Assembly (NCBI GenBank): GCA_032629725.1 | Contig: JAFEVB010000002.1 | Location: forward strand, 930,001-994,000 | Length of the DNA: 64,000 nucleotides | DNA from: Gremmenia infestans | Lineage: Eukaryota > Ascomycota > Leotiomycetes > Helotiales > Hamatocanthoscyphaceae | Reading direction: 5' to 3' | Shown here: positions 1-11,900 of the stretch, one piece after another | How positions within the stretch are numbered: the first letter of the stretch is position 1 | How the letters are laid out: every line of letters begins with the position of its first letter | Translations under genes and position numbers: made by a program | Notes under the pieces: model-generated | What the model saw: only the letters and a program-made list of their open reading frames with translations | The model's database searches: none | Told to the model about the DNA's origin: nothing

Positions 1-726
1 GGCCGTTTTGGCAACAAGTGGTTGGTTGGTTGTTGCTACTTGAAACAGCAGAAACAGGGTCTAAAGACTTCAGACCTTCCCTTCTCTCGGACGATATAAT
101 GCAGGTATAATAGGGGATAGAATCAGCAGAATACCGCGTACAGCTCAACAAATAAGGCACATTCCCACCCTTCACTGCCCAGCCCAGTATTATACATAAA
201 CGCACTGCACTGCACTGTACTGCATTGCACTGCCTCTTGTTGAGATTACTCCATATAATTGGGTATTTCTCGCGCCTCACACTCACAACCGTTGCGTCTT
301 TTACGAAGTACATTTATTAAGCGACGAACTAAAATACTGTACCAGCACCAGCACCAGCCCCAGCCCAGCACCCTCCCCAGCTTCCTTGTCTGCGTCGATC
401 AACTGCTAGTAAAAGCGAGGCAAACCGACCACCTGCGCAACTTTCAATCTCACAATAACCTCCTCTTCCTCTCCAAGAAACCTCATTATTCTCTCCTTCT
501 TCTTCTATCCTTCTCTGAAGTCTTCCTTCCCTCGGAGGTTCCTCGACACATCTCGCTGTAGAGTGTGACGTTGGTATTTGTTTACTTGTTTGTTATTCAC
601 GACCAACGGACATTCATTCCCTTGCTGAAAGCATCTTTTCACATCCGTTCCCCTTTTCACAAACATCCAGACAACTCATCAATCCAGCGACGGCACACCA
701 CAGAATCGAAAGCTTAACACCTCATC
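1..726 (+). promoter_or_regulatory. Promoter and pyrimidine-rich leader of the chitin synthase gene
   Basis: No convincing gene. The stretch is rich in CT runs from about 360 to 540 and around 610-660, typical of long fungal 5' leaders. Near 200-235 there is a short degenerate repeat of the unit GCACT/GTACT. An open frame at 259-561 falls in the CT-rich leader, has low-complexity S/L/P composition and resembles nothing I know, so it is not called as a gene. The ATG at 727 follows an A-rich/CATC context suitable for initiation. Confidence 0.5.
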
Positions 727-3557
727 ATGGCTCATAATCCACCCGGGAACGGTTATGATGAGCATCACCTCGCAGACCTTCCTCCTCCGGGACAATACGA
801 TGCTGACGACGGCGGAAACCAACCTTTATTGCATCAGCAAGCGGGCGCTGGCCCCTTTGCAAGTCCCTACGACAGCCAAACCAACCTAGGCCTACGAGCA
901 CAGTCTCCAACCGTGCGGCCTGGGTCGACATACAGCCTGACAGAATCTTACGTCCCTGGTGCTTCGCCGGCCCCCTACTCCAGCGAATATGGTGGCAGCA
1001 GCACCACGTATGGCCATCCAGCGGACGACGCTGAATTTGGACGGGCTGGTTCTCCCTACTCCCGAGCTGATACCGATTCCACCGAAGCTTGGAAGCAACG
1101 TCAAGTCCCCAATACTGGTGGTCTCAAACGCTATGCTACGAGAAAGGTCAAACTCGTTCAGGGCAGCGTTTTGAGCGTCAACCATCCCGTGCCATCTGCC
1201 ATCAAGAATGCCATACAACCGAAATACAGGCAAGAGGCCGAGACGGGAAACAGCGAAGAATTTACCCATATGCGATATACAGCAGCAACTTGCGATCCCG
1301 ATGATTTCACACTTAAGAACGGTTACAATCTACGGCCCGCCATGTACAATCGCCATACCGAGCTTCTGATCGCCGTTACCTACTACAACGAAGATAAAAC
1401 GTTGACCGCTCGTACCCTACACGGTGTTATGCAAAATGTCCGCGATATTGTGAATCTCAAGAAATCCGATTTCTGGAATGTTGGTGGACCAGCTTGGCAA
1501 AAGATTGTCGTGTGTCTTGTTTTTGATGGAATAGATCCTTGTGACAAGGAAACTTTGGATGTTTTGGCAACTATCGGTATCTTTCAAGATGGTGTCATGA
1601 AAAAGGATATTGACGGCAAGGAGACCGTAGCCCATGTCTTCGAATACACTACACAATTGTCAGTCACGGCTCAGCAACAGCTCATTCGGCCGACAGACGA
1701 TAGCAGTTCCACCCTCCCGCCTGTTCAGATGATATTCTGTTTAAAGCAGAAGAACACCAAGAAGATCAACTCCCACAGATGGCTCTTCAACGCTTTCGGT
1801 CGACTTTTGAACCCCGAAGTCTGCATCCTTCTGGATGCTGGTACAAAGCCTGGTGTAAAATCACTCCTGTATCTGTGGGAGGCTTTCTACAATGACAAGG
1901 ATCTTGGAGGAGCATGCGGTGAGATTCATGCTATGTTGGGGCGCGGGGGGAGGAACCTCCTCAACCCCTTAGTCGCTGGTCAGAATTTCGAGTATAAGAT
2001 AAGTAATATACTGGACAAACCGCTTGAGAGTTCTTTCGGATACGTAAGTGTGTTACCCGGCGCTTTTTCTGCGTACCGCTTCAGAGCAATTATGGGCAGA
2101 CCTCTTGAACAATATTTCCATGGTGACCATACACTGTCGAAGAAACTTGGCAAAAAAGGAATTGAGGGGATGAACATTTTCAAGAAGAACATGTTTTTGG
2201 CCGAAGACAGAATTCTCTGCTTTGAGTTGGTTGCTAAGGCTGGCTCTAAATGGCATTTGACTTATATCAAAGCCGCCAAGGGAGAAACCGATGTTCCTGA
2301 GGGAGCTGCTGAGTTTATTGGCCAACGTCGTAGATGGCTCAACGGATCTTTCGCAGCCTCTGGGTATTCGATTATGCACTTCGGCAGGATGTAAGTCGGT
2401 ATTTAGTCACACATGAAGCTTTGACTAACATTATACAGGTACAAAAGTGGTCATAACATTGTTCGCATGTTCTTCTTGCATGTCCAGCTCATTTACAACA
2501 CCTTCACTGTCTTCCTCACATGGTTCATGCTGGCATCATACTATCTTACCACCACTGTAATTATGGATCTGGTTGGAACCCCGACACCAGCAGCCAATGG
2601 GGTCGCGGCGAAGAATGGATGGCCTTTCGGCAACACGGCAACCCCTATTATCAACACTATTCTCAAGTTCCTCTACATTGCCTTTTTGTTAGTGCAATTT
2701 ATCTTGGCTCTTGGAAACAGACCAAAGGGTTCAAGACTTACCTACATCATCTCGTTCGTGGTCTTTGGGGTGATCAACGCATATCTGATCGTCTTGGCAT
2801 TGTACCTCGCCTACCAGGGCATTAAAAAGACAAAGATCGACGGCGATAATGCGAAGGATTTCTTCGAAAGTTTCTTCGGCTCGACCAGTAGTGGCGGTGG
2901 CATCATTATCATCGCTTTGCTCGCTACTTATGGCCTGTACTACGTTGCGTCGTTCATGTATCTCGATCCATGGCATATGTTCCACTCGTTCCTCCAGTAC
3001 CTGCTACTTGCATCATCCTACATCAATATCCTGATGGTTTATGCCTTCAGTAACTGGCATGATGTCTCTTGGGGTACCAAGGGATCTGACAAGGCTGACG
3101 CCCTTCCTTCTGCCCAAACCACAAAAAGCGATGGAAAGACAGCTGTTATTGAAGAAATTGATCGACCTCAGGAAGACATCGATAGCCAGTTTGAAGCCAC
3201 AGTCAAGCGTGCTCTGAGACCTTATGTACCTGAGGTGGAAGACGATAAAAAGACTCTTGAGGATTCCTACAAGTCTTTCCGAACTAAGCTGTTGATTTGT
3301 TGGATCTTTTCGAATCTCATCCTGATTGTTGCTATTACCAGCGACTCGGTTGATAAATTTGGATTCGGAGTCAGTACTGCTCTCACATTTATATGAATAT
3401 TCCGCTAACAAGTTTGTAGAATAGTGCAAGCATCCGTACCGCAAAGTTCTTCGAGGTCTTACTTTATGCGACAGCTGTCTTGTCCGTTGTCCGATTTATT
3501 GGTTGCATCTGGTTCTTGGGACGCTCTGGAATCATGTGCTGCTTCAGGAGACGTTGA
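727..3557 (+). CDS. Chitin synthase, class III type
   Basis: Membrane glycosyltransferase that polymerises UDP-N-acetylglucosamine into cell-wall chitin at the plasma membrane and hyphal tip. Three exons are inferred: 727-2390, 2439-3369 and 3420-3557, giving about 910 residues, the usual class I-III size. The first junction rebuilds a Met codon across GTAAGT...ACAG; the second uses GTCAGT...GTAG. The N-terminal ~130 residues are hydrophilic and low-complexity. The catalytic part holds the EDR motif near residue 493 and the processive QRRRW motif at 533-537. After the first intron come several hydrophobic transmembrane segments, and the protein ends in a Cys-containing Arg-rich tail (CCFRRR). 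The segment from about residue 150 to 230 (with MRYTAATCDPDDFTL) resembles class III enzymes (Neurospora chs-1, Aspergillus chsB) more than class I/II, from memory of the family. Class assignment is an inference; the enzyme family is not in doubt. Confidence 0.95.
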
Positions 3558-4209
3558 AGGGTTGGGCAGAGGATATAAAAGTTGTGGCGGAACCCTTTTG
3601 GGGCCAGGATATGCATTTTTTGAAATTAGGCTGCTCTTGCAGTAGATCTGTAAGAGTACAGTGAGATATGTTCGTCGAGCATCAGCAAGCACATAATGGC
3701 GTTTTAGAAGCCGTCCAACGGCTGTCGCGTGGTTTTGGTTGAGTGTGCCTGGAAATGAATACCCATATAAATAATCTATTTCATTGAGTTGAAATAGACT
3801 ACCGTGGAACATAATTCTCATATATTTGACTCTTTTCTTGATAAGTTTCTGTATTTCAGTTTTCAGGTACAGTAGAAAAGTACATGTACATTCCGACATT
3901 TGACAAACTCGGGGACCTTTGTTCACATCATCAGACAGCCATTTTTTCAGACGAAAAGTCCATGAATGAATGAGTGGATATATAATTGTATGTCCATTTT
4001 ATACTAAAGTCTAACCGGTGTAGGTTTGGATTTAAACGCGGTTAGAATTCATTCAAGGTCCAGCAGCAGGTCGCCAGGAATTCCTTTATCTTATCTCGAA
4101 TCAAAGGCTGTCGCTTGCGCCTTGCCCTCAACACAACTCCCACCATCCTTTCAAGTACACCTATCTCCACCCTCTCTTCCCGCCACCACATAGCTAAGTT
4201 GCTAGCACA
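3558..4209. other. Intergenic: chitin synthase 3' region and UBC12 promoter
   Basis: No gene is supported. Open frames here (for example on the - strand at 3459-3926) overlap the last chitin synthase exon antisense and show no family features. The last ~150 bases before 4210 are CT-rich, consistent with a 5' leader for the following gene. Confidence 0.5.
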
Positions 4210-5005
4210 ATGTTGAAGATATGGAACATGGTATGAGTTAAATACTTTTTCTCTCCAGGTTCCCTATTGTCCCCGGCCCGAAGTGCAGATCATAAAGTGC
4301 TGACCCCGCCTCCTTTGCATACAGAAGCAGAAGCAGCAGAGCGATGCTAACGCAGATGCTGCTGCTGGAAACAAAAAGAAGAAGGTCACCGCAGCCCAGC
4401 TGCGAGTCCAAAAAGGTATGCCCTGTCCTGTCCGTCATGTCCGGGAGTTATACTCCCCTCATCTTGCCTGGGACTGGTCTAACCTTTGCGCCTAGATCTC
4501 TCTGAGCTCGAGCTGCCCCGGACGATGAAGACGGTCTTCAAAGACCCGGACGATGTTCTGAACTTCGAACTCACGATCGAGCCGGATGAGGGAATGTACA
4601 AAGGCGGGCAGTTCCACTTTACCTTTGAGATCAGTCAAGAGTTCCCGCATCAGGCACCCAAGGTCCTCTGCAAAGAAAAAATATACCACCCCAACATCGA
4701 TCTGCAGGGCAAAGTGTGCCTGAACATCTTGCGAGAGGACTGGAAGCCGGTCTTGAACATACAAGCCGTGATCGTTGGTCTGCAAGTACGCATGCACCGT
4801 TCTTCAAAGCCTTGATGAGCCTCTAGCTAATTACCCCTCACAGTTTCTCTTCCTCGAGCCAAACGCCTCGGACCCTCTAAATAAAGAAGCCGCAGAGGAC
4901 TTGCGGTCCAACCGAGAAGGATTCAAGCGCAACGTAAGGCAGTCCATGGGAGGGGGGATCGTCCGAAACGAGGCTTTCGACAAGGTCTTCAAGACTCGCG
5001 ATTAG
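4210..5005 (+). CDS. ubc12: NEDD8-conjugating enzyme UBC12
   Basis: E2 enzyme that accepts NEDD8/Rub1 from the Uba3-Ula1 E1 and transfers it to cullins, activating SCF-type ubiquitin ligases. Four exons: 4210-4230, 4325-4415, 4496-4785 and 4844-5005, giving 187 residues (human UBC12 has 183). The tiny first exon encodes only MLKIWNM, matching the conserved hydrophobic N-terminal peptide that docks on the NEDD8 E1. A Lys-rich linker (about 20-28) leads to AAQLRVQKDL. The active-site Cys is at about 112 in HPNIDLQGKVCLNILREDW, nearly invariant in UBC12. The C-terminus (EPNASDPLNKEA, MGGG) also matches the family. All introns are GT-AG and phase-consistent. The start is fixed by homology of the seven-residue first exon, which is too short to appear as an open frame by itself. 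Confidence 0.96.
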
Positions 5006-5683
5006 AAGGAGCGGGTCGCTACGGATACGCACAACTACAGAGGCTGTGGGAGACAAACATACATGTAGATATGCATGACGATACGATACGAGCCATATGG
5101 CATTATGAGGCGTTTATATCGGGTGGGATTTGGGAGTTAAATACACTGGTCTCGTACTTGTTTGCGACGATGAGAGGGTAGAAGAAATCTAACCATATCA
5201 CCGAGTGACTAGACGACGGAGATACTTTCAGATACCACACCACAGTGAGTGAGTGCCATACAAGTAAGTAGATAGAGGCATAAATGCATAAATACATCAA
5301 GCAAATAGCACACACGATACCCAGGCCCAGTGCACACTTCCTTCTCGTCTAGATGAATAGCTATACTCGTAGCTATGCTACCTATTCTCTAGCTCTACCT
5401 ATACTTGAATAGATGCGTTTCTATCTATCTATACCTTAGGTAGGTAGGTTGTAGGTATTGTAATGTATAAAGGTTATTTGACTTGATAGCAAGTTCGCAA
5501 GTTCATCCACCGCACCCCACCATGCCATGCCATGATCCTTACCATTAGCCCAGCCCCATTTATTGCGTTTGGCGAGATGCAGTCTATGTCGGTGTCGGTG
5601 TCGGTGTACGCCTCCGTACGCCGTATTCGTAGTGCAGCCGATTTCGGCTCCAAACTGACTGAAGCTTTGAATTTTTTGCTGAG

Positions 5684-5730
5684 AGTCAGTCATAGTCATA
5701 GTCAGTCAGTCAGTCAGTCCATCAGTCTGT
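5684..5730 (+). repeat. AGTC tetranucleotide microsatellite
   Basis: Tandem AGTC units, first interrupted (AGTCATAGTCATAGTC) and then perfect for about five copies, ending in AGTCCATC. The same AGTC run followed by CATC occurs again at about 14,500. Both lie in CT-rich leader-like DNA. Confidence 0.8.
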
Positions 5731-5778
5731 CACCATCCATCTCACCTCTTAATAAAGCTACATACTTTTCCATCACAC

Positions 5779-5820
5779 TCACCTCACCTCACCTCTCCTC
5801 TCCTCTCCTCTCCACTCCTC
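5779..5820 (+). repeat. CT-rich tandem repeat in the ilv5 leader
   Basis: ACCTC units grade into CTCCT units immediately upstream of the ATG at 5824. The tract is likely part of the transcribed 5' leader. Confidence 0.75.
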
Positions 5821-5823
5821 ACA

Positions 5824-7240
5824 ATGGCTTCCCGTACATTCTCGAGAGCAGCCCTTCGCTCGCCCTTGGCCAAACAACTCACCGGTGCTTCAGCTCGTCG
5901 CACCTTTGTCTCTGCCCTCAATGCTTCTGCCAGACCGACTGTTGCCCGCGCTGCTGTGGCATCGAGTCAACAGGTCAGAGGTGTGAAGACAATTGACTTT
6001 GCCGGCACCAAGGAGGATGTCTATGGTATGCATCACTCGCCTCACCTACACCATTAATTACATATTGGATTCTAACAGCATTACAGAGAGAGCAGACTGG
6101 CCTGCTGCCAAGCTCCAAGTACTTTTCACCACCCCACCGCCAGTTTTCTCGACTTCGATGCTGATACAATTCTAGGATTACTTCAAAAATGACACAATGG
6201 CAATCATTGGATACGGGTCGCAAGGCCACGCCCAGTCCTTGAACATGCGTGATCAGGGCCTCAACGTTGTTGTCGGTGTACGAAAGAACGGTCAGTCATG
6301 GAAGGATGCTCAACAAGACGGCTGGGTCCCAGGAAAGAACCTCTTCGATGTTGATGAGGCCATCTCCAAGGGAACCATCATCATGAACTTGCTCAGTGAT
6401 GCTGCCCAGAGTGAGACCTGGCCCGCAATCAAGCCCCAGATCACCAAGGGAAAGGTACTTACTACCTTTTTTTACACTGGTCTCTGCTAACTCGCATAGA
6501 CTCTCTACTTCTCTCACGGTTTCTCCCCAGTCTTCAAGGACCAGACCAAGGTCGAGGTTCCCGCCGATGTCGATGTTATCCTCGTTGCCCCCAAGGGTTC
6601 CGGCCGAACTGTTCGAACTCTGTTCCGCGAGGGACGTGGTATTAACTCCTCCATCGCTGTCTACCAAGATTTCACTGGCAATGCCAAGGAGAAGGCAATT
6701 GCTCTCGGTGTTGGTGTTGGCAGTGGTTACCTCTACGAGACCACCTTCGAGAAGGAAGTTTACTCTGACTTGTACGGTGAGCGTGGTTGCTTGATGGGTG
6801 GTATTCACGGCATGTTCCTTGCACAATACGAGGTTCTCCGTGAGCAAGGCCACAGTCCCAGCGAGGCCTTCAACGAGACCGTCGAGGAGGCTACCCAATC
6901 CCTGTACCCCTTGATTGGTGCCAACGGTATGGACTGGATGTACGAGGCGTGCTCTACCACTGCCCGTCGTGGTGCCATTGACTGGAGCGGAAAGTTCAAG
7001 GATGCCTTGAAGCCCGTCTTCAACGATTTATACGACTCTGTCAAGACCGGAAAGGAGACTCAGCGATCCCTTGAATTCAACTCCCAGCCGGATTACCGTG
7101 AGAAGTATGAGGTAGAGATGAAGGAGATTCGTGAGTTGGAGATCTGGAGAGCAGGAAAGGCCGTCCGGTGAGTCAATCAGTCAATTATCCCGTACGATAC
7201 TAATATTTACAGATCTCTCCGTCCTGAGAACCAGAAGTAA
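5824..7240 (+). CDS. ilv5: Ketol-acid reductoisomerase, mitochondrial
   Basis: Second step of valine/isoleucine synthesis: NADPH- and Mg-dependent alkyl migration and reduction of acetolactate or acetohydroxybutyrate in the mitochondrial matrix. Five exons: 5824-6025, 6087-6118 (only 32 bases), 6176-6454, 6500-7167 and 7213-7240, giving 402 residues, matching fungal enzymes of about 395-402. Residues 1-50 are rich in Ala/Ser/Arg with almost no acidic residues, a mitochondrial presequence. The mature part starts near VKTIDFAGT. The nucleotide-binding loop is IGYGSQGHAQS in exon 3. The C-terminal knotted domain includes GERGCLMGGIHGMF and ends SLRPENQK. The 32-base exon is required to restore YERADWPAAKLQDYF. 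Class I (short) type. All junctions are GT-AG with correct phase. Confidence 0.97.
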
Positions 7241-7658
7241 GGTGGATATGTCAGATGATATGAGTGGTGGTGGTCGTGGCGGTGGTGTTTTTGAGATATT
7301 GGCAAATAATCTGGCGCACTTGTACTATATTCTAGTCCCGAAAGGAACTTCGGTATCTCGAATTGCGAAAAGTTTACCATCTTTTAAAACCTCTCGTTGA
7401 CAGTGCTTTAGTGCATCGATCAACAAACAACCAATGTCAAGTATTTTCGACCATATATTGTCAGCTTACAGTGGTGGGCTGGTGTGGAGCTAAATATCCT
7501 TCATGATCCATGTCTCCGCAATCGGAAAAATTATCTCCAAATCTTGGGACTCGTACTCACCTAGCAAGATGCACTAGAGACTGCCACAGATAGATACTAT
7601 TCACAACTCCAAAGGGATCTGCAATCACAAAAGACCTTTACTACTGCAGTCAACAAAT
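7241..7658. other. Intergenic between ilv5 and the dehydratase gene
   Basis: No gene. A GGTGG-rich stretch follows the ilv5 stop. The rest is unremarkable AT-balanced sequence likely to hold the ilv5 3' untranslated region and the next promoter. Confidence 0.4.
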
Positions 7659-8906
7659 ATGGCGGATCCTACCAACGCCCCTCCTCTCGAGCGCCCCTCG
7701 GTCATAGCTGCGCATGCGCTAATCAAAGAATACATCCACTACACACCCGTCCTTACCAATACGACCCTCAATGACCTAGCTTCTACACCTCAATCTGCCT
7801 CTACCCTCGCTGGTACGCCGTGGGCAGGCCAAGAACCCGCAAAGCCAAAGATAAGATTCTGGTTTAAATGCGAGAATTTTCAGAAAGTGGGGGCGTTCAA
7901 AGTGAGGGGTGCTTTCCATGCCTTGAAGCGTCTGATGGCAGAGCAAGCATGGGAGGAGATCTCGACACGAGGGGTCGTTACCCATAGCTCAGGCGGGTTT
8001 GCTCTCATCCCATTGTCCCACCTCATAAAACAATCTCTAACCGTATGCTTCACAGGCAACCATGCACAAGCCCTCGCCCTTGCAGCCCGTACAATGGGCG
8101 TCCCTGCACACATCGTAATGCCCACCATATCGACACCCTCCAAGATAGCAGCCACGAAAGGCTACGGCGCCACAGTCATCTTCTCTGGCTCGACCAGCAC
8201 AGAACGCGAAGCGGTTGTCGAAGATATAATAAAGAAGACTGGCGCAAGACTTATACCTCCATATGACCATCCCGATATAATGCTCGGGCAAGGAACACTA
8301 GGACTAGAACTTCAAGAACAAGTCTTACAGATAAATAGAGGGGCGAAAGGTCTAGATGCTATCATTGCTCCCTGTGGGGGCGGCGGTATGCTTTCTGGCG
8401 TTGCTCTGAGTTGCGAAGGGACAGGTATACAAGTCTTTGGCGCAGAGCCTGAGTTTGAAGGTGCAGATGACTGTAAACGTGGTTTGGAGTCGGGGAAACG
8501 CATCGAGACCGTTAAAACTCTCACCATCGCTGATGGTCTGAGAACACCGGTGGGCGCGTATCCCTGGACCGTCATCTATGATCGGAAGCTGGTGAGGCAG
8601 ATGTTCAGTGTGACAGAGGAGCAGATCAAAGCTGCGCTGCGGCTGGTGCTTGAGAGGATGAAGATGGTGGTTGAACCGAGTGCTGTGGTGGGCCTTGCTA
8701 CTGCGCTCTTCAATGAGGATTTCAGAGGCATTATTGAAAAGGAGGCAGGTGAGAGGGGCTGGGACTTGGGGATTGTGGTTAGTGGGGGAAATGTGAGTGT
8801 CGAGGCTTTAGGGAAGATGTTTGAGGTGGGTCCAGCGAAAGCGGAAAGACAGGAGGCTAAGGTTGGAAATGATGGAGAGAAGGTTGCTGAGAATATTGCT
8901 GGTTGA
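7659..8906 (+). CDS. PLP-dependent threonine dehydratase / serine racemase-like enzyme
   Basis: Fold-type II pyridoxal-phosphate enzyme, expected to deaminate threonine or serine or to racemise serine; substrate cannot be told from sequence. The PLP lysine is K81 in GAFKVRGA. The phosphate-binding glycine loop APCGGGGMLSG is present. The frame is open throughout (415 codons). However, the universal SSGNHAQA loop is split by 21 extra codons at 7993-8055. That segment has a CTAAC branch site, a CACAG acceptor and a GC donor after TCAG, so I read it as a 63-base GC-AG intron. Splicing gives exons 7659-7992 and 8056-8906, 394 residues, and restores SSGNHAQALALAA exactly. The intron is a multiple of three without stops, so retention would insert 21 residues into the active-site loop. 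The ~35 C-terminal residues are charged and variable. Confidence 0.88.
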   Translation: MADPTNAPPLERPSVIAAHALIKEYIHYTPVLTNTTLNDLASTPQSASTLAGTPWAGQEPAKPKIRFWFKCENFQKVGAFKVRGAFHALKRLMAEQAWEEISTRGVVTHSSGGFALIPLSHLIKQSLTVCFTGNHAQALALAARTMGVPAHIVMPTISTPSKIAATKGYGATVIFSGSTSTEREAVVEDIIKKTGARLIPPYDHPDIMLGQGTLGLELQEQVLQINRGAKGLDAIIAPCGGGGMLSGVALSCEGTGIQVFGAEPEFEGADDCKRGLESGKRIETVKTLTIADGLRTPVGAYPWTVIYDRKLVRQMFSVTEEQIKAALRLVLERMKMVVEPSAVVGLATALFNEDFRGIIEKEAGERGWDLGIVVSGGNVSVEALGKMFEVGPAKAERQEAKVGNDGEKVAENIAG

Positions 8907-11900
8907 CAGAACGAGAAAGCCAATAGTTGAGTAATACCCAATGAGAAGCTTAATACACCAGCCCTATGTCTTGACCCGCTTCACGTAGAAACTGTCTCCT
9001 TGGCAGAAATGGAGCATTCTGTCGGTAGCTGAAAACACCGGGGTTTTCGTGTTTAAATTTAAAGGTAAGAAACCCCTGCCAAGTGCTTATATGCCTGAAG
9101 CAATTGTGATTTTGCCTTTGAAAGCCATTTCGTTCCCCGAAACTATCAGCAGGACCTCTGAACGCAAGCGTCATATTACCACATGTAGGAGGCGGTTGCG
9201 TTTACTATGTTTGCTGAATAACCTCCCATGTTTGCTTCTTCCCTATGCGTCTCCATTTCCATCTCATCCAGGTCATCTTCGTGTGTTGGTAAAACCCTTC
9301 CGCTCCGATCATCCATCGTCTATACATTCCTAGTCATAAATCATGTCTGCAGCAACGCCATATCTGTATAAGATACATTTATAGAGTCGTTTGTTACATG
9401 AGGTATTATGGTTCGCTCAATTGTCTTAACAGAACCTCAGATGCTCATTCTAACGCCATGGAATAAGAATCGATTTATGTTTTTGATCTCAAATACATCA
9501 ATGTTAAAGAAGTGGTAGTAAACCCAATTTTCTTTCTTCAAGCTATCAAATACCTATCAAATTGCCATTTTCGCGCTTCCCAACCATAGTCATAATCTGG
9601 GACAGAAGCGTGCTTTCTCGATGGCTAGTATTAGATCAGGACCTTCTTCTGTGATAGTTTCAGCAACTCTCTTGGGACACTAGCCAGGATTTTGAATTCA
9701 TCTTCTTGTCCGGATCTATTTGTAGGATTTTGTCTTGGCTGTTGGGCTCCAGCGGAACTCTTGACAAATCATGCAGTAAATGACTGACTTCTGATGTCGC
9801 CATGCAGTGTTGATGTTGCAGATTGAGGACAGCTTCTCTTTTCATCGAGTCTTCAAAAAACTGCATACGAGAACCCTTTTGAAGGTCATATCATGATTGA
9901 AACCTATAGAGTATGTTGGGCACGGCTGATATCCGAGCCAGTCCAGATCAGAATCAAAGGTTTTGTTTTTCTGTGATGATACTATAGATATTGGTCTCGA
10001 ACTCCTTGCAATTCTCCTTGCTCTGGTCCTCCCTCTCAAACTCTCTATCTATGCCATTACGGATCTGACGCATTCAGAGAATACTAATCGATCCTTGTTG
10101 GTCTCATCTTCTGCTTCCAGTCTAAGGCTGTGAAGTCCCCGTCGAACATATGTCAAACTCTTCTCTTGGGAGTAGCTTGAATATAGTCTCAATACTGCCT
10201 GGCGTTCTTACTGTCTAGCAGATACTCAATCCACCTCTAATCAAAAAACTTTCCAGAATAAGGTAGGATATGTGATATTGCGTATGCTTAGAGGGACTGT
10301 ATCCACGAAAACCGTGTAAATCTTCGATCCATGAGCGAACCCGAATCCTTGCTTCTAGCCAGAACATGTGGCGATTAGTGTGAGCGAAATCATGAACGCT
10401 GCCTGGTTAAGACAGTGATATACGTACACCGCACGAGTAGAAAGTGTCTTTATATTATTCGTATTGTTCTGTGCAGAACTTGATGTCCCTCCGAGTTGAC
10501 TCCTGAAGTGTTTTACGGCCTATTTATTTGTGAGGATACACATGTAACAAACCCAGAAACACGACTTGGGGCACCTGGACTAGGAAATAGGAGTGCAGTG
10601 ATTGCATTTTGTTCTCGTGGAGATTCGGAGCGAAGTGAGATTCTATATCGGTCACGAGCTAAGCGAGCAAGAAAGGGGGAAAGGCGGTGCTTATTCACGA
10701 ACTGTTACAACAATGCCACAGTCTACTTTGCGAGGAAGTTGGACTTAAGGATTGAAATGGTGCTATTGTCTTCCGGCCCTCATTACACCAGCGAACAGCG
10801 GCACATTGGGAGTTTTGAGGAAAGGTATTGCGGGGAAGTCAGATTATTGTGTTAATTAAGGTGTCCAGATCGAAGGCCATCTATCTCTCATTGAACCTGT
10901 GGCAATAGGAATGGAAATAAACGTCGGCTTTTCAGAGGTGATACTGGAGGATATACCTCCTTCACCGGAACCTCTACCAATGATCGGAGAGCCCACCATC
11001 AAGTATCGATTTTTCACATCAATAGACGCAGTGGATCGCAAAGGAAGTACAGTCTTTACAACACGCTTGCAGTACACAGTTTCTATTCGGGAATTGCCCT
11101 TGAAATTTGATTTTTCGTAGACAAGGACACGTCAACTAGACCGATACATTTGTTATAGCGAGCCAAATCATGAATGTGCGGGATCCTCAGGGTAAGGCAT
11201 CTCCACTAAAAGGACAGGAAACAATGTGTGGATGAAGACAAGTAGCGAAGAACCTAGTGAGGAGTCTCATGCTCGTGTATGAAGGAGGAGTCGAGTTGCA
11301 GCACGGCTTGGCTGCCAAGTTAAGTGGAGGCGATTGTTCATGATTAGCGGGAAGCAGCTTGACGCAGGTGCAAGAATCTATAAGAAATGCTTAGACAAAT
11401 ATATTTTAGAAGATAAAGTTGAGAGGACAAGGCAGCCTGGGGCTGCATACTTTATAAAAACCCGGTCTATGTGAAAGTCTTGAAGTAAATGAAAGAACCA
11501 CGTGAGCGACTTTATGCTTGGGACAATGATAAATACAATGACATATTATATATCATATATTATATATGAAGTATCGTATCTTAGGAAAAAGGCATCGGGC
11601 ATCATTCGAAGATTACTGGGCTCCTAGCCTCGAGGGATGTCGTGTCCCCTTGTGGTAGTAAAAAAAATTGTATAAATCGGAGAAGTGAAGTGCCGAGTAG
11701 TAGCAGAGTTGTTGTTTAGTCAATTAGTCAGCCGACCCACCCAAGGAGCTACTCCGGTGGAGCGAGCATCTCAACCAATCATTAGAGGCCATCTATTAAA
11801 CGCCGAGAAAAACCAGCAAACATGTCCGACTGCAAAGTTGAATCCCCGATTTGCATCCCCGACGATGCCAGGACGACCTTACTAGGTTACTCCTAAGACC

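Larger units (their letters stand above)
5006..5823. promoter_or_regulatory. Intergenic: UBC12 3' end and ilv5 promoter with CT-rich leader
   Basis: No gene is seen. Simple repeats dominate the second half: TAGGTAGG/CTATCTAT near 5,390-5,460, GGTGTC repeats near 5,590, AGTC units at 5,684-5,730, and ACCTC/CTCCT units at about 5,779-5,820 running right up to the ilv5 ATG. Such pyrimidine tracts just before the start are common in highly expressed filamentous-fungus genes. Confidence 0.5.

Noticed and set aside
259..561. 100-codon open frame before chitin synthase
   Set aside because: Low-complexity translation of a CT-rich leader with no domain; better explained as 5' untranslated sequence.
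6296..6898. 200-codon frame antisense to ilv5
   Set aside because: Shadow of strongly biased ilv5 codons; the sense strand is certain.
7993..8055. Treating the 21 extra codons of the dehydratase as true coding sequence
   Set aside because: They split a near-invariant SSGNHAQ motif and carry a branch site and acceptor, so an intron is more likely; retention is left open as a finding.
10496..10855. 119-codon open frame
   Set aside because: No family resemblance, no introns or context, odd Arg/Cys-rich composition from local repeats.
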